Notes under the pieces: model-generated
Seen by the model: only the letters and a program-made list of their open reading frames with translations
What the model was told of the DNA's origin: nothing
Database searches by the model: none
Origin: Anaerolineales bacterium
Lineage (GTDB): Bacteria > Chloroflexota > Anaerolineae > Anaerolineales > Villigracilaceae
Direction of reading: 5' to 3'
DNA length: 45,103 nt
NCBI GenBank assembly: GCA_016934715.1
Contig: JAFGSI010000046.1
Location: forward strand, 1-45,103
Shown here: positions 25,900 to 33,275 of the stretch, one piece after another
How positions within the stretch are numbered: position 1 is the first letter of the stretch
Layout: the number at the start of each line of letters is the position of its first letter
Made by a program: the position numbers and the translations under genes

Positions 25900-25982
25900 T
25901 GCCGAAGGTGGGGATCGAACCCACAAGGGCTATGCCCACACGAGTTTGAGTCGTGCGCGTCTGCCAGTTCCGCCACTCCGGC
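25900..25982 (-). tRNA. tRNA-Leu (anticodon CAA)
   Basis: A class II tRNA. The acceptor is GCCGGAG with CTTCGGC (one G-T), the anticodon stem is CACGA with TCGTG around CTCAAAC (anticodon CAA), a long variable arm GGGCATAGCCC follows, and the T arm is GTGGG-TTCGATC-CCCAC. The discriminator is A at 25900, and CCA is not encoded. Confidence 0.95.
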
Positions 25983-25994
25983 TCTCGCGAAGGA

Positions 25995-26023
25995 AGTATA
26001 CCCACTCCCAAAGATAAGGTCAA
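25995..26023 (-). promoter_or_regulatory. tRNA-Leu promoter
   Basis: Minus strand TTGACC (26023-26018), 17 bases, TATACT (26000-25995), with the tRNA 5' end 12 bases on. The -35 box covers the ribosome site of the divergent ychF gene and ends 1 base before its ATG. Confidence 0.82.
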
Positions 26024-26024
26024 G

Positions 26025-27083
26025 ATGAAACTCGGAATTATCGGCCTGCCCCAATCTGGAAAGACAACCCTCTTCAACGCCCTGACGCGTGGCGACGCGC
26101 CGACCACCGCCTCGGCCGGCCGGATCGAGGTCCACACCGCCGTGGTCGACGTCCCCGACCCGCGTGTCGATGCGCTCTCGGCGATGTTCAATCCCAGGAA
26201 GACCATCTTCGCCAAGGTCACCTACGCCGACATCGCCGGCCTGGAGGGCGGCGCGGCCAGAAGCGGGATATCCGGCCCGCTGCTCAACCAACTGACCCAG
26301 ATGGACGGGCTGATCCACGTGGTGCGCTGCTTCCCCGGCGAGAACGTCCCACATCCAGCAGGGAGCGTCGACCCAGCCCGGGATGTGGTCACGATGGACA
26401 GCGAACTGCTGCTCAATGATCTGATCGCCGTCGAGCGCAAGCTGGAGCGCCTGGACGAGGAGCGCCGCAAGGGCGGCACCGACAAGGTCGTAAACGAGCG
26501 CCAGACAACCCTGTTCAAGCGCCTGCACGAGATCCTGTCAACGGAGAAACCGCTGCGCGGAGTTGAGGTCAGCGCCGAGGAGGAGAAATATCTCTCCGGT
26601 TTCGGCCTGCTGACCCGCAAGCCGCAGCTCGTCCTGCTCAACCTGGGTGAGGGCCAGGCAGCTCCCCAGGTGCAGACCGATGCGCCGGTCGCGGCCTTGC
26701 AGGGCAAACTGGAGATGGAGATCGCCCAGCTCCCGGCAGACGACGCAGCCCTCTTCATGCAGGAGTACGGCATCGAAGAGCTCGGTCTCAACCGGATGAT
26801 CAAGATTTCCTACGATCTGCTCAGCCTGCAGTCCTTTTTCACTGTCGGGGAGGACGAGGTGCGGGCCTGGACTGTGCGCCGCGGGGCGACCGCCCTGGAG
26901 GCCGCCGGTGAGATCCACACCGACCTGCAGAAGGGGTTCGTACGCGCCGAAGTGACCGCCTACCAGGACCTGGTCGATCTGGGAAGCCTGGTCGAGGCCA
27001 AGGCCAAAGGCAAACTCCGCCTGGAAGGTAAAGAGTACATCGTCAAGGACGGCGAGATCGTCCACATCCGTTTTAATGTTTAG
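26025..27083 (+). CDS. ychF: Redox/ribosome-associated ATPase YchF (Obg-like)
   Basis: A 352-residue TRAFAC-class nucleotide-binding protein. The P-loop is GLPQSGKTT (7-15), 'YADIAGL' gives the DxAGL switch motif, and NLGE takes the place of the usual NxxE/NKxD specificity motif, the trait that makes YchF prefer ATP over GTP. A coiled-coil insertion lies at about 125-165 and a C-terminal TGS domain ends 'GKEYIVKDGEIVHIRFNV'. It binds the ribosome and acts in stress responses. The ATG at 26025 is chosen because the protein then starts MKLGIIGLP and AAGG lies 6 bases upstream; the frame is open further up but runs into the tRNA. pepF follows after 21 bases. Confidence 0.95.
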   Translation: MKLGIIGLPQSGKTTLFNALTRGDAPTTASAGRIEVHTAVVDVPDPRVDALSAMFNPRKTIFAKVTYADIAGLEGGAARSGISGPLLNQLTQMDGLIHVVRCFPGENVPHPAGSVDPARDVVTMDSELLLNDLIAVERKLERLDEERRKGGTDKVVNERQTTLFKRLHEILSTEKPLRGVEVSAEEEKYLSGFGLLTRKPQLVLLNLGEGQAAPQVQTDAPVAALQGKLEMEIAQLPADDAALFMQEYGIEELGLNRMIKISYDLLSLQSFFTVGEDEVRAWTVRRGATALEAAGEIHTDLQKGFVRAEVTAYQDLVDLGSLVEAKAKGKLRLEGKEYIVKDGEIVHIRFNV

Positions 27084-27104
27084 TCCGTAAACGAGGAGAT
27101 TCTC

Positions 27105-28871
27105 ATGAGCTATCAACTTTCCCCCTGGAGCCTGATCGACCTCTTCCCCGGCCTCGAAGGCCCGGAACTGGAGGGGGCCTTCACCCAACTTGACGAGCAG
27201 GTCGCCGGCTTCGAGAAACTGCGTCCGCAGCTCAAGTCCGACATAGCGGTCAGCAGTTTCCTCGAGGTGGTTCAGGATATTGAAGAGGCCACCCGCCTGG
27301 CGCACAAGTTGTACTCCTTTGCCGGGCTGGCCTTCGCCGCCGACACCCAGGACCAGCGCATCCAGGCCCTGCTGGGGCGCATCCAGCAGTTCATGGCCGA
27401 AATGGAGAACCGGACCCTGTTCTTTAGCTTATGGTGGAAGGACCTCGACCAGGTCAACGCCGCCCGCCTGATGAGCGCCTCCGGTGACTACCGCTACTAC
27501 CTGGAAGTCATGCGCAAGTTCAAGCCGCACACCCTCAGCGAAGCCGAGGAGAAGATCGTCAACTTGAAGAACGTCACCGGCTCGAGCGCCCTGGTCACAC
27601 TTTACGATGCCCTCACCAACCGTTATGTCTTCAAGGTCGAAGTGGACGGCCAGGTCCGGGAAATGACGCGCGGTGAACTGATGGCCCTCGTCCGCCTGCC
27701 CGACCCGGATGCGCGCGCGCGCGCCTACCAGGAACTCTACCGCGTCTACGGCGATGACGGGCCAGTCCTCGGCCAAATGTACCAGACCCTGGTGCGCGAC
27801 TGGCGGAACGAGAACTTGTCTCTGCGCCACTTCGCTGAACCTATCGCCGCTCGCAACCTGGGCAACGACGTCCCCGACCAAGCCGTCGAGGCCTTGCTCA
27901 AGGTGGCTCGCGAGAACGCGACCATCTTCCAGCGCTTCTTCCGCCTCAAGGCCCGCCTGCTCGGCGTGGACCGCCTGCGCCGCTACGACATCTATGCCCC
28001 GGTGGTCAAATCTGAAAAGACCTACGAGTTCGGCCCGGCCGCCGAAATGGTCCTGGACTCGTTCGCCTCCTTCCACCCCGACCTGGCCACCCTGGCCCGG
28101 CGGGTCCTCGATGAGAACCATATGGACAGTGAGGTCCGCAAGGGCAAGCAGAGCGGCGCTTTCTGCGCCTCGGTCATCCCCGGGATGACGCCGTGGGTCA
28201 AGCTCAACTACCAGGGCCATGCCGACGATGTGGCCACCATGGCCCACGAACTCGGCCACGCCATCCACTCGATGATGGCCGCCGACCACAGCGTCTTCAC
28301 CTTCCACTCGTCCCTGCCACTGGCTGAGACGGCCTCCACCTTCGGCGAGATGATGCTGGTCGACAAGCTGCTGGCCAGTGAGACCGACGAGGCCGTGCGA
28401 CGCGATCTGCTCTTCCGCCAGGTGGACGATGCCTACGCCACGATCATGCGCCAGTCCTACTTCGCCCTGTTCGAAAAACGGGCCCATGAGATGATCCAAG
28501 ACAATGCCTCGGTCGACGAACTGGCCGCCGCCTATCTGGAGAACCTCCACGAGCAGTTCGGCGACTCGGTCGAGGTCGGCGATGAGTTCAAGTGGGAGTG
28601 GGTTTCGATCCCGCATATCTTTCACACCCCATTCTACGTCTACGCCTACGCCTTCGGGCAGTTGCTCGTCCTGGCTCTTTACCAGCAGTTCAGAGCCGAG
28701 GGCGAGGCCTTCAAGCCACGCTACCTCAAGATTCTGGCCGCTGGCGGCTCGGAAGCCCCGGCCAAGATCTGCGCCGAGGCCGGCATCGACATCAACTCCG
28801 AGGCCTTCTGGCAGGGCGGGTTCGACGTGCTGTCCAATCTGGTCGATGAACTGGAAAAGATGAAAGAATAA
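27105..28871 (+). CDS. pepF: Oligoendopeptidase F (peptidase family M3)
   Basis: A 588-residue cytosolic zinc metallopeptidase that degrades peptides of roughly 5-20 residues. MAHELGHAIH carries HExxH (H381, E382, H385), and the third ligand is in 'ETASTFGEMM'. The all-helical M3B architecture is evident across the length, and there is no signal peptide. GAGGAGA precedes the ATG at good spacing. It is probably co-transcribed with ychF. It is followed by a very stable hairpin. Confidence 0.95.
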   Translation: MSYQLSPWSLIDLFPGLEGPELEGAFTQLDEQVAGFEKLRPQLKSDIAVSSFLEVVQDIEEATRLAHKLYSFAGLAFAADTQDQRIQALLGRIQQFMAEMENRTLFFSLWWKDLDQVNAARLMSASGDYRYYLEVMRKFKPHTLSEAEEKIVNLKNVTGSSALVTLYDALTNRYVFKVEVDGQVREMTRGELMALVRLPDPDARARAYQELYRVYGDDGPVLGQMYQTLVRDWRNENLSLRHFAEPIAARNLGNDVPDQAVEALLKVARENATIFQRFFRLKARLLGVDRLRRYDIYAPVVKSEKTYEFGPAAEMVLDSFASFHPDLATLARRVLDENHMDSEVRKGKQSGAFCASVIPGMTPWVKLNYQGHADDVATMAHELGHAIHSMMAADHSVFTFHSSLPLAETASTFGEMMLVDKLLASETDEAVRRDLLFRQVDDAYATIMRQSYFALFEKRAHEMIQDNASVDELAAAYLENLHEQFGDSVEVGDEFKWEWVSIPHIFHTPFYVYAYAFGQLLVLALYQQFRAEGEAFKPRYLKILAAGGSEAPAKICAEAGIDINSEAFWQGGFDVLSNLVDELEKMKE

Positions 28872-28884
28872 TGGTAGGACTCTT

Positions 28885-28929
28885 TCTGCCGCCTGAGCCC
28901 CGCTTTCGCACAGGGGTTCAGGCGGCAGA
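28885..28929. terminator. 17-bp hairpin after pepF
   Basis: TCTGCCGCCTGAGCCCC pairs with GGGGTTCAGGCGGCAGA (one G-T) around an 11-base loop, 14 bases after the pepF stop. It is the most stable hairpin in the window. No T run follows, so termination by hairpin alone is assumed. Confidence 0.6.
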
Positions 28930-29204
28930 CCTTGCATAAAACCCGCGGCTCTTGCGCCTGCTCCTGCGGCCGGCTCCCCAGGCCTCCATCCACTTTTCGA
29001 CCAACCTCTTCGAACCGGCCTCCCATAAAAAGAACTGTATCCACTCAAACGAAGTTGGGGGGGGTGTGGCCTCTCCCGCACGTCACAGCACTGGTTACCA
29101 GGTAATCTGCGATCTGCGAAAATAAAGGCCCCTACGCAAAAAGAAGCAGAAGCGGCCTATTCACTTATGCACATCGATTCGAAAAGTCAATAAGGATTTG
29201 CCAG
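28930..29204. other. Non-coding gap between pepF hairpin and phosphodiesterase gene
   Basis: About 275 bases (333 between the two genes) with no convincing gene on either strand. It holds a run of eight G at about 29057-29064, a direct repeat ATCTGCG-ATCTGCG near 29105, and an A/T-richer last 100 bases that must contain the promoter for the gene at 29205. I could not pick clear -35 and -10 boxes. Confidence 0.5.
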
Positions 29205-30206
29205 GTGCCCCGCCCTCGTCTCCTATCTCCGCTTGTCCTCCTCGCCATCCTCCTGGGTGCCTGTCTGCCCACCGTTTCCCCGCCTCCGCCAACCCTACCT
29301 GCAACCTTTCTCCCCCGGGCGACCTTTACGCCCCTGCCCCCGACGGCCACTGCGACCCTGGCCCCGACTGAGACGCGGCCCGAAGTCAGCCGGGTGCTGA
29401 TCCTGAGCATCGACGGCCTGCGCCCCGACGCCATCCCCCAGGCCCCAATGCCCGTCCTGCTGAACCTGATCCAGGCCGGGGCCTACAGCCTGGTTGCCCA
29501 GACAATCTACCCGAGCGGCACCCTGCCGGCCCATGCCTCCATGCTGAGCGGTCTGTGCCCGCACCAGCATGCCGTCAACTGGAACGATTACGATCCATCC
29601 CAGGGGTATGCCCTCGGCACCGACCTGTTCGACCTGGCTCACGCCGCCGGCCTACGAACCGTCATGGTGGTCGGCAAGGAAAAACTCCAGCAGGTGACCG
29701 AACCCTCCAGCCTGGACCATTTCACCTACATCAACGACCGCGACCTGGTCATCACCGAATACGTGGTCCGTGAGATCATCCCCGTCGGATTCGGAGTGCT
29801 GTTCATCCACTTCCCTACCGCCGACTGGATGGGTCATGAGTACGGCTGGCTCTCGCCCGAGTATCTGAGCGTCCTGCGCCGGGCCGACGAAGCCCTCGGC
29901 AACCTGCTGGCGGCCCTGCAGGCCTCCGGGCTGAGGGAGAGAACGCTCATCATCGTTACCGCCGACCACGGCGGTCATGGCTTCCTGCACGGCACAACCC
30001 AGCCCGAGGACATGACCATCCCCTGGGTGATCAACGGGCCGGGGGTCCTGCCCGGCGGGCTGGGACTGCCGATCAACATCACCGATACCGCCGCCACTGC
30101 TGCCTGGGCCCTGAACCTGACCCTGCCGCCCGAGTGGCAGGGCATCCCGGTCTACGAGGCCTTCGGCCAGGAATCCCCGCCGCGGGCCGAGCCGCGCTGC
30201 CCCTGA
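29205..30206 (+). CDS. Lipoprotein of the alkaline phosphatase / nucleotide pyrophosphatase superfamily
   Basis: A 333-residue exported protein. The signal ends with LLGAC (C20), followed by a Pro/Thr linker to about residue 57 and then a type I phosphodiesterase/NPP-like domain. Metal and nucleophile motifs are LSIDGLRPD (D70), SGTLPAHASMLSGLCP (T106 is the likely nucleophile), DWMGHEYG and TADHGGHG. All are in the correct order, so it should be an active outer-face phosphodiesterase or phosphatase. The substrate is unknown. The start is a GTG at 29205 with AAGGAT 9 bases upstream. panC follows after 82 bases that contain a small dispersed repeat. Confidence 0.87.
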   Translation: MPRPRLLSPLVLLAILLGACLPTVSPPPPTLPATFLPRATFTPLPPTATATLAPTETRPEVSRVLILSIDGLRPDAIPQAPMPVLLNLIQAGAYSLVAQTIYPSGTLPAHASMLSGLCPHQHAVNWNDYDPSQGYALGTDLFDLAHAAGLRTVMVVGKEKLQQVTEPSSLDHFTYINDRDLVITEYVVREIIPVGFGVLFIHFPTADWMGHEYGWLSPEYLSVLRRADEALGNLLAALQASGLRERTLIIVTADHGGHGFLHGTTQPEDMTIPWVINGPGVLPGGLGLPINITDTAATAAWALNLTLPPEWQGIPVYEAFGQESPPRAEPRCP

Positions 30207-30224
30207 GCACAACGTGGGCGAGCA

Positions 30225-30250
30225 GGCGCCTGAGCCTGTCGAAGGGCGCC
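30225..30250. repeat. Short palindromic repeat of the CTTCGACAGGCTCAGG type
   Basis: GGCGCC flanks a core whose minus strand reads CTTCGACAGGCTCAGG. This core is one I know as a short repeat scattered in many unrelated bacterial genomes, usually between genes. Here it lies between the phosphodiesterase gene and panC. Only one copy is seen in the window. Confidence 0.55.
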
Positions 30251-30288
30251 GGATCGAGACCCACAACACAAGCCTGCCAGGAGGAATA

Positions 30289-31122
30289 ATGATCGTCGTC
30301 ACCACCTTCGCCGAACTGCGCCAGGCCCGGGCCAAACTCCCCGGTCCGGTGGGCTTCGTCCCCACCATGGGGTACCTGCATGCCGGGCACATCTCACTGG
30401 TCGAACATGCCCGCCGGGACTGCGCCGGCGTGGTAGTCAGCATCTTCGTCAACCCGACCCAGTTCGGTCCCAACGAGGACCTGGCCAGCTACCCGCGCGA
30501 CCTGCCGCGCGACCTGTCCCTGCTGGAGGCAGCCGGGGTCGACCTGGTCTGGACTCCCACGCCCGAGAGCATGTACCCGCCCGGGTTCCAGACCTGGGTC
30601 GAGGTCGCGGGCCTGACCACCCCACTCGAAGGGGCCCAGCGCCCGGGGCACTTCCGCGGTGTGACAACCGTTGTCGCCAAGCTGTTCAACGCCGTTGGGC
30701 CGGAAAAAGCCTATTTCGGACAGAAGGATGCTCAACAGGCAGCCGTCCTCCGGCGCATGACTTGTGATCTGGATTTCCCGATCGAGATCGTCGTCTGCCC
30801 GATCATGCGCGAGCCCGACGGGCTGGCCATGTCGAGCCGCAACACTTACCTCGACCCCCAACAACGCCAGGCCGCCACGGTTCTCTACCGGGCCCTGTCC
30901 GCCGCCCGGGCCGCCTACGACCAGGGCCAACGGGATGCCGGGGCCCTGCGTCGAATTGTGCGCGAGACGATCGGATCCGAGCCACTGGCGAAACTGCAAT
31001 ATGTTTCCTGTGCCGACTTCGATACTCTGGAGGAACTGGATCGGATCGAGGGCAGGGCCCTGCTCTCGATGGCGGTCTACGTGGGTAAGACCAGACTGAT
31101 CGACAATTTCGTGCTGGAATGA
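30289..31122 (+). CDS. panC: Pantothenate synthetase
   Basis: A 277-residue ATP-dependent ligase joining pantoate and beta-alanine, the last step of pantothenate synthesis. It has PTMGYLHAGHISLV (HIGH-type nucleotide motif), 'VSIFVNPTQFGPNEDL', 'FGQKDAQQAAVLRRM' and 'MREPDGLAMSSRN' (the KMSKS equivalent). The ATG at 30289, with AGGAGG at 5 bases, is the start; an in-frame ATG at 30214 lies before the repeat and adds unrelated residues. The other pan genes are not in this window. Confidence 0.96.
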   Translation: MIVVTTFAELRQARAKLPGPVGFVPTMGYLHAGHISLVEHARRDCAGVVVSIFVNPTQFGPNEDLASYPRDLPRDLSLLEAAGVDLVWTPTPESMYPPGFQTWVEVAGLTTPLEGAQRPGHFRGVTTVVAKLFNAVGPEKAYFGQKDAQQAAVLRRMTCDLDFPIEIVVCPIMREPDGLAMSSRNTYLDPQQRQAATVLYRALSAARAAYDQGQRDAGALRRIVRETIGSEPLAKLQYVSCADFDTLEELDRIEGRALLSMAVYVGKTRLIDNFVLE

Positions 31123-31154
31123 GGTGGACTGCCAGGCTGATCTTCAAAGAAGCA

Positions 31155-31203
31155 AGAGAAACCACCGCATCGGGTGGTCTCTCTCCCTCGGGTTGTTTTT
31201 TTT
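31155..31203 (+). terminator. Terminator after panC
   Basis: ACCACC-GCATCG-GGTGGT with a further four base pairs (GAGA/TCTC) beyond an A-C mismatch forms the stem. A small CCC-TC-GGG follows, then eight T at 31196-31203. This is the clearest U-tract in the window and ends the panC transcript ahead of the convergent lipoprotein gene. Confidence 0.75.
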
Positions 31204-31218
31204 AGAACAGTTCTCGGG

Positions 31219-32427
31219 TCACGGCCCCCAGCGCATGTCCTGGGCGAAGGGCAGCAGGGGCACGGCCAACCGTCCGTCGGTGTAGAAGAGCGTCGCCTGG
31301 CCGCCATAGTACATGTCGGGAGCGGTCGGCTGGACAACGATCACACCGCTGGCGTCCGGCAGCCACAGGGCCTGGTTGATATCGGCAAAACTCTCCACCA
31401 GAACCGGGGTCCGGCCAGTGACTCCATCCGCTGCAGAGCGGACCAGGGTCAGGGGGGTGCTGCCGCTGTCTGGATAGTTCGGCAGGCTGGCATAAAAATA
31501 ATACAACTGGTCGCCAGGACCCAGGTAAGCCTCGGCGGCGAAGTGGAAGGTTCCTGGCGGGTCCTCGCTAGGGATCAGAACATCCACGCGACCGTCGGGA
31601 TTGAAGCGCCACAGACCGGAAGAGATCATCCCCAGAAATGGGCTGGCCACGTAGACGGCGCTGCTGTCGGCCGACCAGGTCTCCGAGCAGCAGAAGATGC
31701 CCTCGTGGTCCGGGCGGACCAGGGTATTCGTGGCGGGGAGGTAGATCGCATATGTACCGCCCTCATACCAGCTGATGCTGAGCAGCAGCATCGAACCATC
31801 GGGCGAGTACTCGCTTGGGCTGAAGAGCTCGCGCGGGATGGAGAATCCGCTGGTCTGGTCGTAGACATTGGGGAGCACGTTGACATAGGTGCCAACGCTG
31901 AGCGTGTAGAAATTCAGCCCCTGGCAGCCGAAGGCGATCGTATTGCCGTCCAGCGCCCAGCGCGGGCTGGAAACCCGGTTAAGGTAGGGTTCCTCTTGGT
32001 TCGTCGGGCCGCAGTCCATGAGCAGCTGTCGACCTGAGCCGTCGCCGGCAACCAGCACGAGCTGGTTATTGGCCACGAAGACAAGCCGACCGTCGGCGGG
32101 GTTGACATCGAAAGAACTCACGGTGGCTGGTTCGAAGGTCAGCTGCGTCGTGGTGACTCCATCGGTTGCCATGCGGTGGATTTGCAGCAGTCCACCGCCA
32201 TCCGGGGCCAGGTAGTACAGGCTGCGGGGCAGACCCCCGTTCGCTTCAGGTGGGACAGCGTCAGCCGGCGTGTCCGTCGGCACCTCGGCGGGGGGCAGGG
32301 CCTGGAGGGTGGAGGCGACGATCGTCGCGACCTGATCCGAGGACCCGGCCGGTGTTCCTCCGAGACAGGCGGCATTGGCCATCAGAAAAATAAATACACT
32401 GGACAAAACGGCAAGGCGCTTTATCAT
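31219..32427 (-). CDS. Lipoprotein with TolB/WD40-like beta-propeller
   Basis: A 402-residue exported protein. The signal ends ANAAC (C21). After a short Ala/Pro-rich linker come repeated four-stranded blade motifs such as 'SPRWALDGNTIAFGCQG', 'SPDGSMLLLSISW' and 'TWSADSSAVYVASPF', characteristic of PD40/TolB-like propellers that bind proteins or ligands without catalysis. The ATG at 32427 is supported by AGGAGA at about 7 bases and by the signal peptide. The closest architecture in the window is the extracellular part of the kinase at 39502-41592, which suggests a shared ligand type (inference). The precise role is unknown. Confidence 0.78.
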   Translation of the reverse strand: MIKRLAVLSSVFIFLMANAACLGGTPAGSSDQVATIVASTLQALPPAEVPTDTPADAVPPEANGGLPRSLYYLAPDGGGLLQIHRMATDGVTTTQLTFEPATVSSFDVNPADGRLVFVANNQLVLVAGDGSGRQLLMDCGPTNQEEPYLNRVSSPRWALDGNTIAFGCQGLNFYTLSVGTYVNVLPNVYDQTSGFSIPRELFSPSEYSPDGSMLLLSISWYEGGTYAIYLPATNTLVRPDHEGIFCCSETWSADSSAVYVASPFLGMISSGLWRFNPDGRVDVLIPSEDPPGTFHFAAEAYLGPGDQLYYFYASLPNYPDSGSTPLTLVRSAADGVTGRTPVLVESFADINQALWLPDASGVIVVQPTAPDMYYGGQATLFYTDGRLAVPLLPFAQDMRWGP

Positions 32428-32513
32428 TTTGCATCTCCTGATTTCTAAAGCGAATGGTGTGGGAATGATCACTTGCTCAGAGATTTCGCCCCGCCGATAT
32501 TGGGATCAATGAT

Positions 32514-32657
32514 TTACGGATCTTCAGAATCGATCATGGCGAACAATTCGGCCTCCGGCTGGAGGGTCGCCAGCACCGGTAGAATGAATAACCCGGCCAC
32601 CATCTACAGCAGGTAAAATCCCACCAGAATCACAGTCAAAGACAATTCACTGTTCAT
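32514..32657 (-). pseudogene. Small membrane-protein ORF interrupted by an in-frame TAG
   Basis: An ATG at 32657, 4 bases after the stop of the small DarA-like gene, opens a frame coding 17 hydrophobic residues (MNSELSLTVILVGFYLL). A TAG at 32606-32604 interrupts it, followed directly by ATG and 28 more residues (MVAGLFILPVLATLQPEA...) to TAA at 32516-32514. Joined, the halves make one good membrane helix with an acidic tail. It may be a decayed gene, or two overlapping mini-ORFs with restart at the ATG. Codon usage is less G/C-rich than the neighbours. Confidence 0.35.
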
Positions 32658-32661
32658 GCGA

Positions 32662-32925
32662 TCAGACCTGGGTGTAGTTCTCGACCGGGACAACGAAGAT
32701 CGTCGCCCGCTTCTCCTCTTCGCTGGCCGGGCTGACCGCCTGGCGTACGACGGTAATCGCCGCCTCGACGTTCTCGTCCTCGACGCCGATCAACAGGGTG
32801 GCGACGCCGCGCCGAAGCAGGCCGCCGGTCGAGGAAATGCGCGTCACGCGAAAACCGGCGGAGGTCAGGCTCTGGGTCACGGGGTCAAAGTCGATGTCAC
32901 GGATGACCGCAATAATCATCTTCAT
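32662..32925 (-). CDS. DarA/PstA-like (PII-like) protein, short-loop form
   Basis: An 87-residue protein, 'MKMIIAVIRD...GFRVTRISSTGGLLRRG...TLLIGVEDENVEAA...ATIFVVPVENYTQV'. This matches the cyclic-di-AMP receptor family (DarA/PstA, PII-like ferredoxin fold) at both ends. Compared with DarA (about 109 residues) it lacks the long loop before the last strand. Two pocket positions differ: the GGF phenylalanine is L36 and the SGN asparagine is V41. Ligand binding is therefore uncertain. The start at 32925 has GAGGAG 8 bases upstream. It begins 2 bases after the stop of its full-length paralogue, so the two should be made together and might form mixed trimers (inference). Confidence 0.82.
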   Translation of the reverse strand: MKMIIAVIRDIDFDPVTQSLTSAGFRVTRISSTGGLLRRGVATLLIGVEDENVEAAITVVRQAVSPASEEEKRATIFVVPVENYTQV

Positions 32926-32927
32926 GG

Positions 32928-33266
32928 TTAAAACTCCTCGTAGTGGTCTACGGAAAGGGTGAAGACCGTCGCGCCTCCGACCGTCACCGGGACAGGCGTG
33001 GGCAGGGGGAGAGGCGACCCCTCCAGCGGGATGGCCAGGTACTCGACCCGTTGGCGGCAGGCCTTCTGCAGCGCAGTCAGGGCCTGCGTCTCCATGCCTT
33101 CCGGCAGGCCAATCATCAGGGTCGCGTTGCGCCGGCCCAGGAAACCACCTGAACTGGCCAGGTGGAAGACCGGGATGCCCAGCAGGCTCAACGCCCGCCC
33201 GGCCAGGTCCACATCCTGTTCCTGTACGACTGCGGCCATCAGATATCGAATGGGGGGATTTTCCAT
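32928..33266 (-). CDS. darA: DarA/PstA-like cyclic-di-AMP receptor
   Basis: A 112-residue PII-like protein. 'HLASSGGFLGRRNATLMIGLPEG' (with G40, G41, F42 and N47) corresponds to the ligand-binding segment of DarA, and the ending 'VTVGGATVFTLSVDHYEEF' closely follows DarA's 'VEVGGATVFVLPVERFEQF'. In Firmicutes this protein binds cyclic di-AMP as a trimer; its targets are mostly unknown. The ATG at 33266 has GAGGAGG at 4-5 bases, and this site overlaps the TGA of the glycosidase gene upstream, so expression is coupled to it. It stands first of two tandem paralogues. No diadenylate cyclase gene is in this window. Confidence 0.88.
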   Translation of the reverse strand: MENPPIRYLMAAVVQEQDVDLAGRALSLLGIPVFHLASSGGFLGRRNATLMIGLPEGMETQALTALQKACRQRVEYLAIPLEGSPLPLPTPVPVTVGGATVFTLSVDHYEEF

Positions 33267-33275
33267 ATCGCCTCC

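Noticed and set aside
29052-29070. Run of eight G as a possible G-quadruplex or phase-variation tract
   Set aside because: It lies in a non-coding stretch, far from any start codon or promoter box that I can identify, and only one G run is present.
27429-29081. 550-codon minus-strand frame inside pepF
   Set aside because: Its length comes from the third-position G/C of pepF. The translated sequence is rich in Gly, Val, Asp and Gln with no domain, and pepF itself is certain.
32604-32606. In-frame TAG as a pyrrolysine or recoded codon
   Set aside because: No pyl genes or recoding structure are visible, and a mini-ORF decay or restart at the adjacent ATG is simpler.
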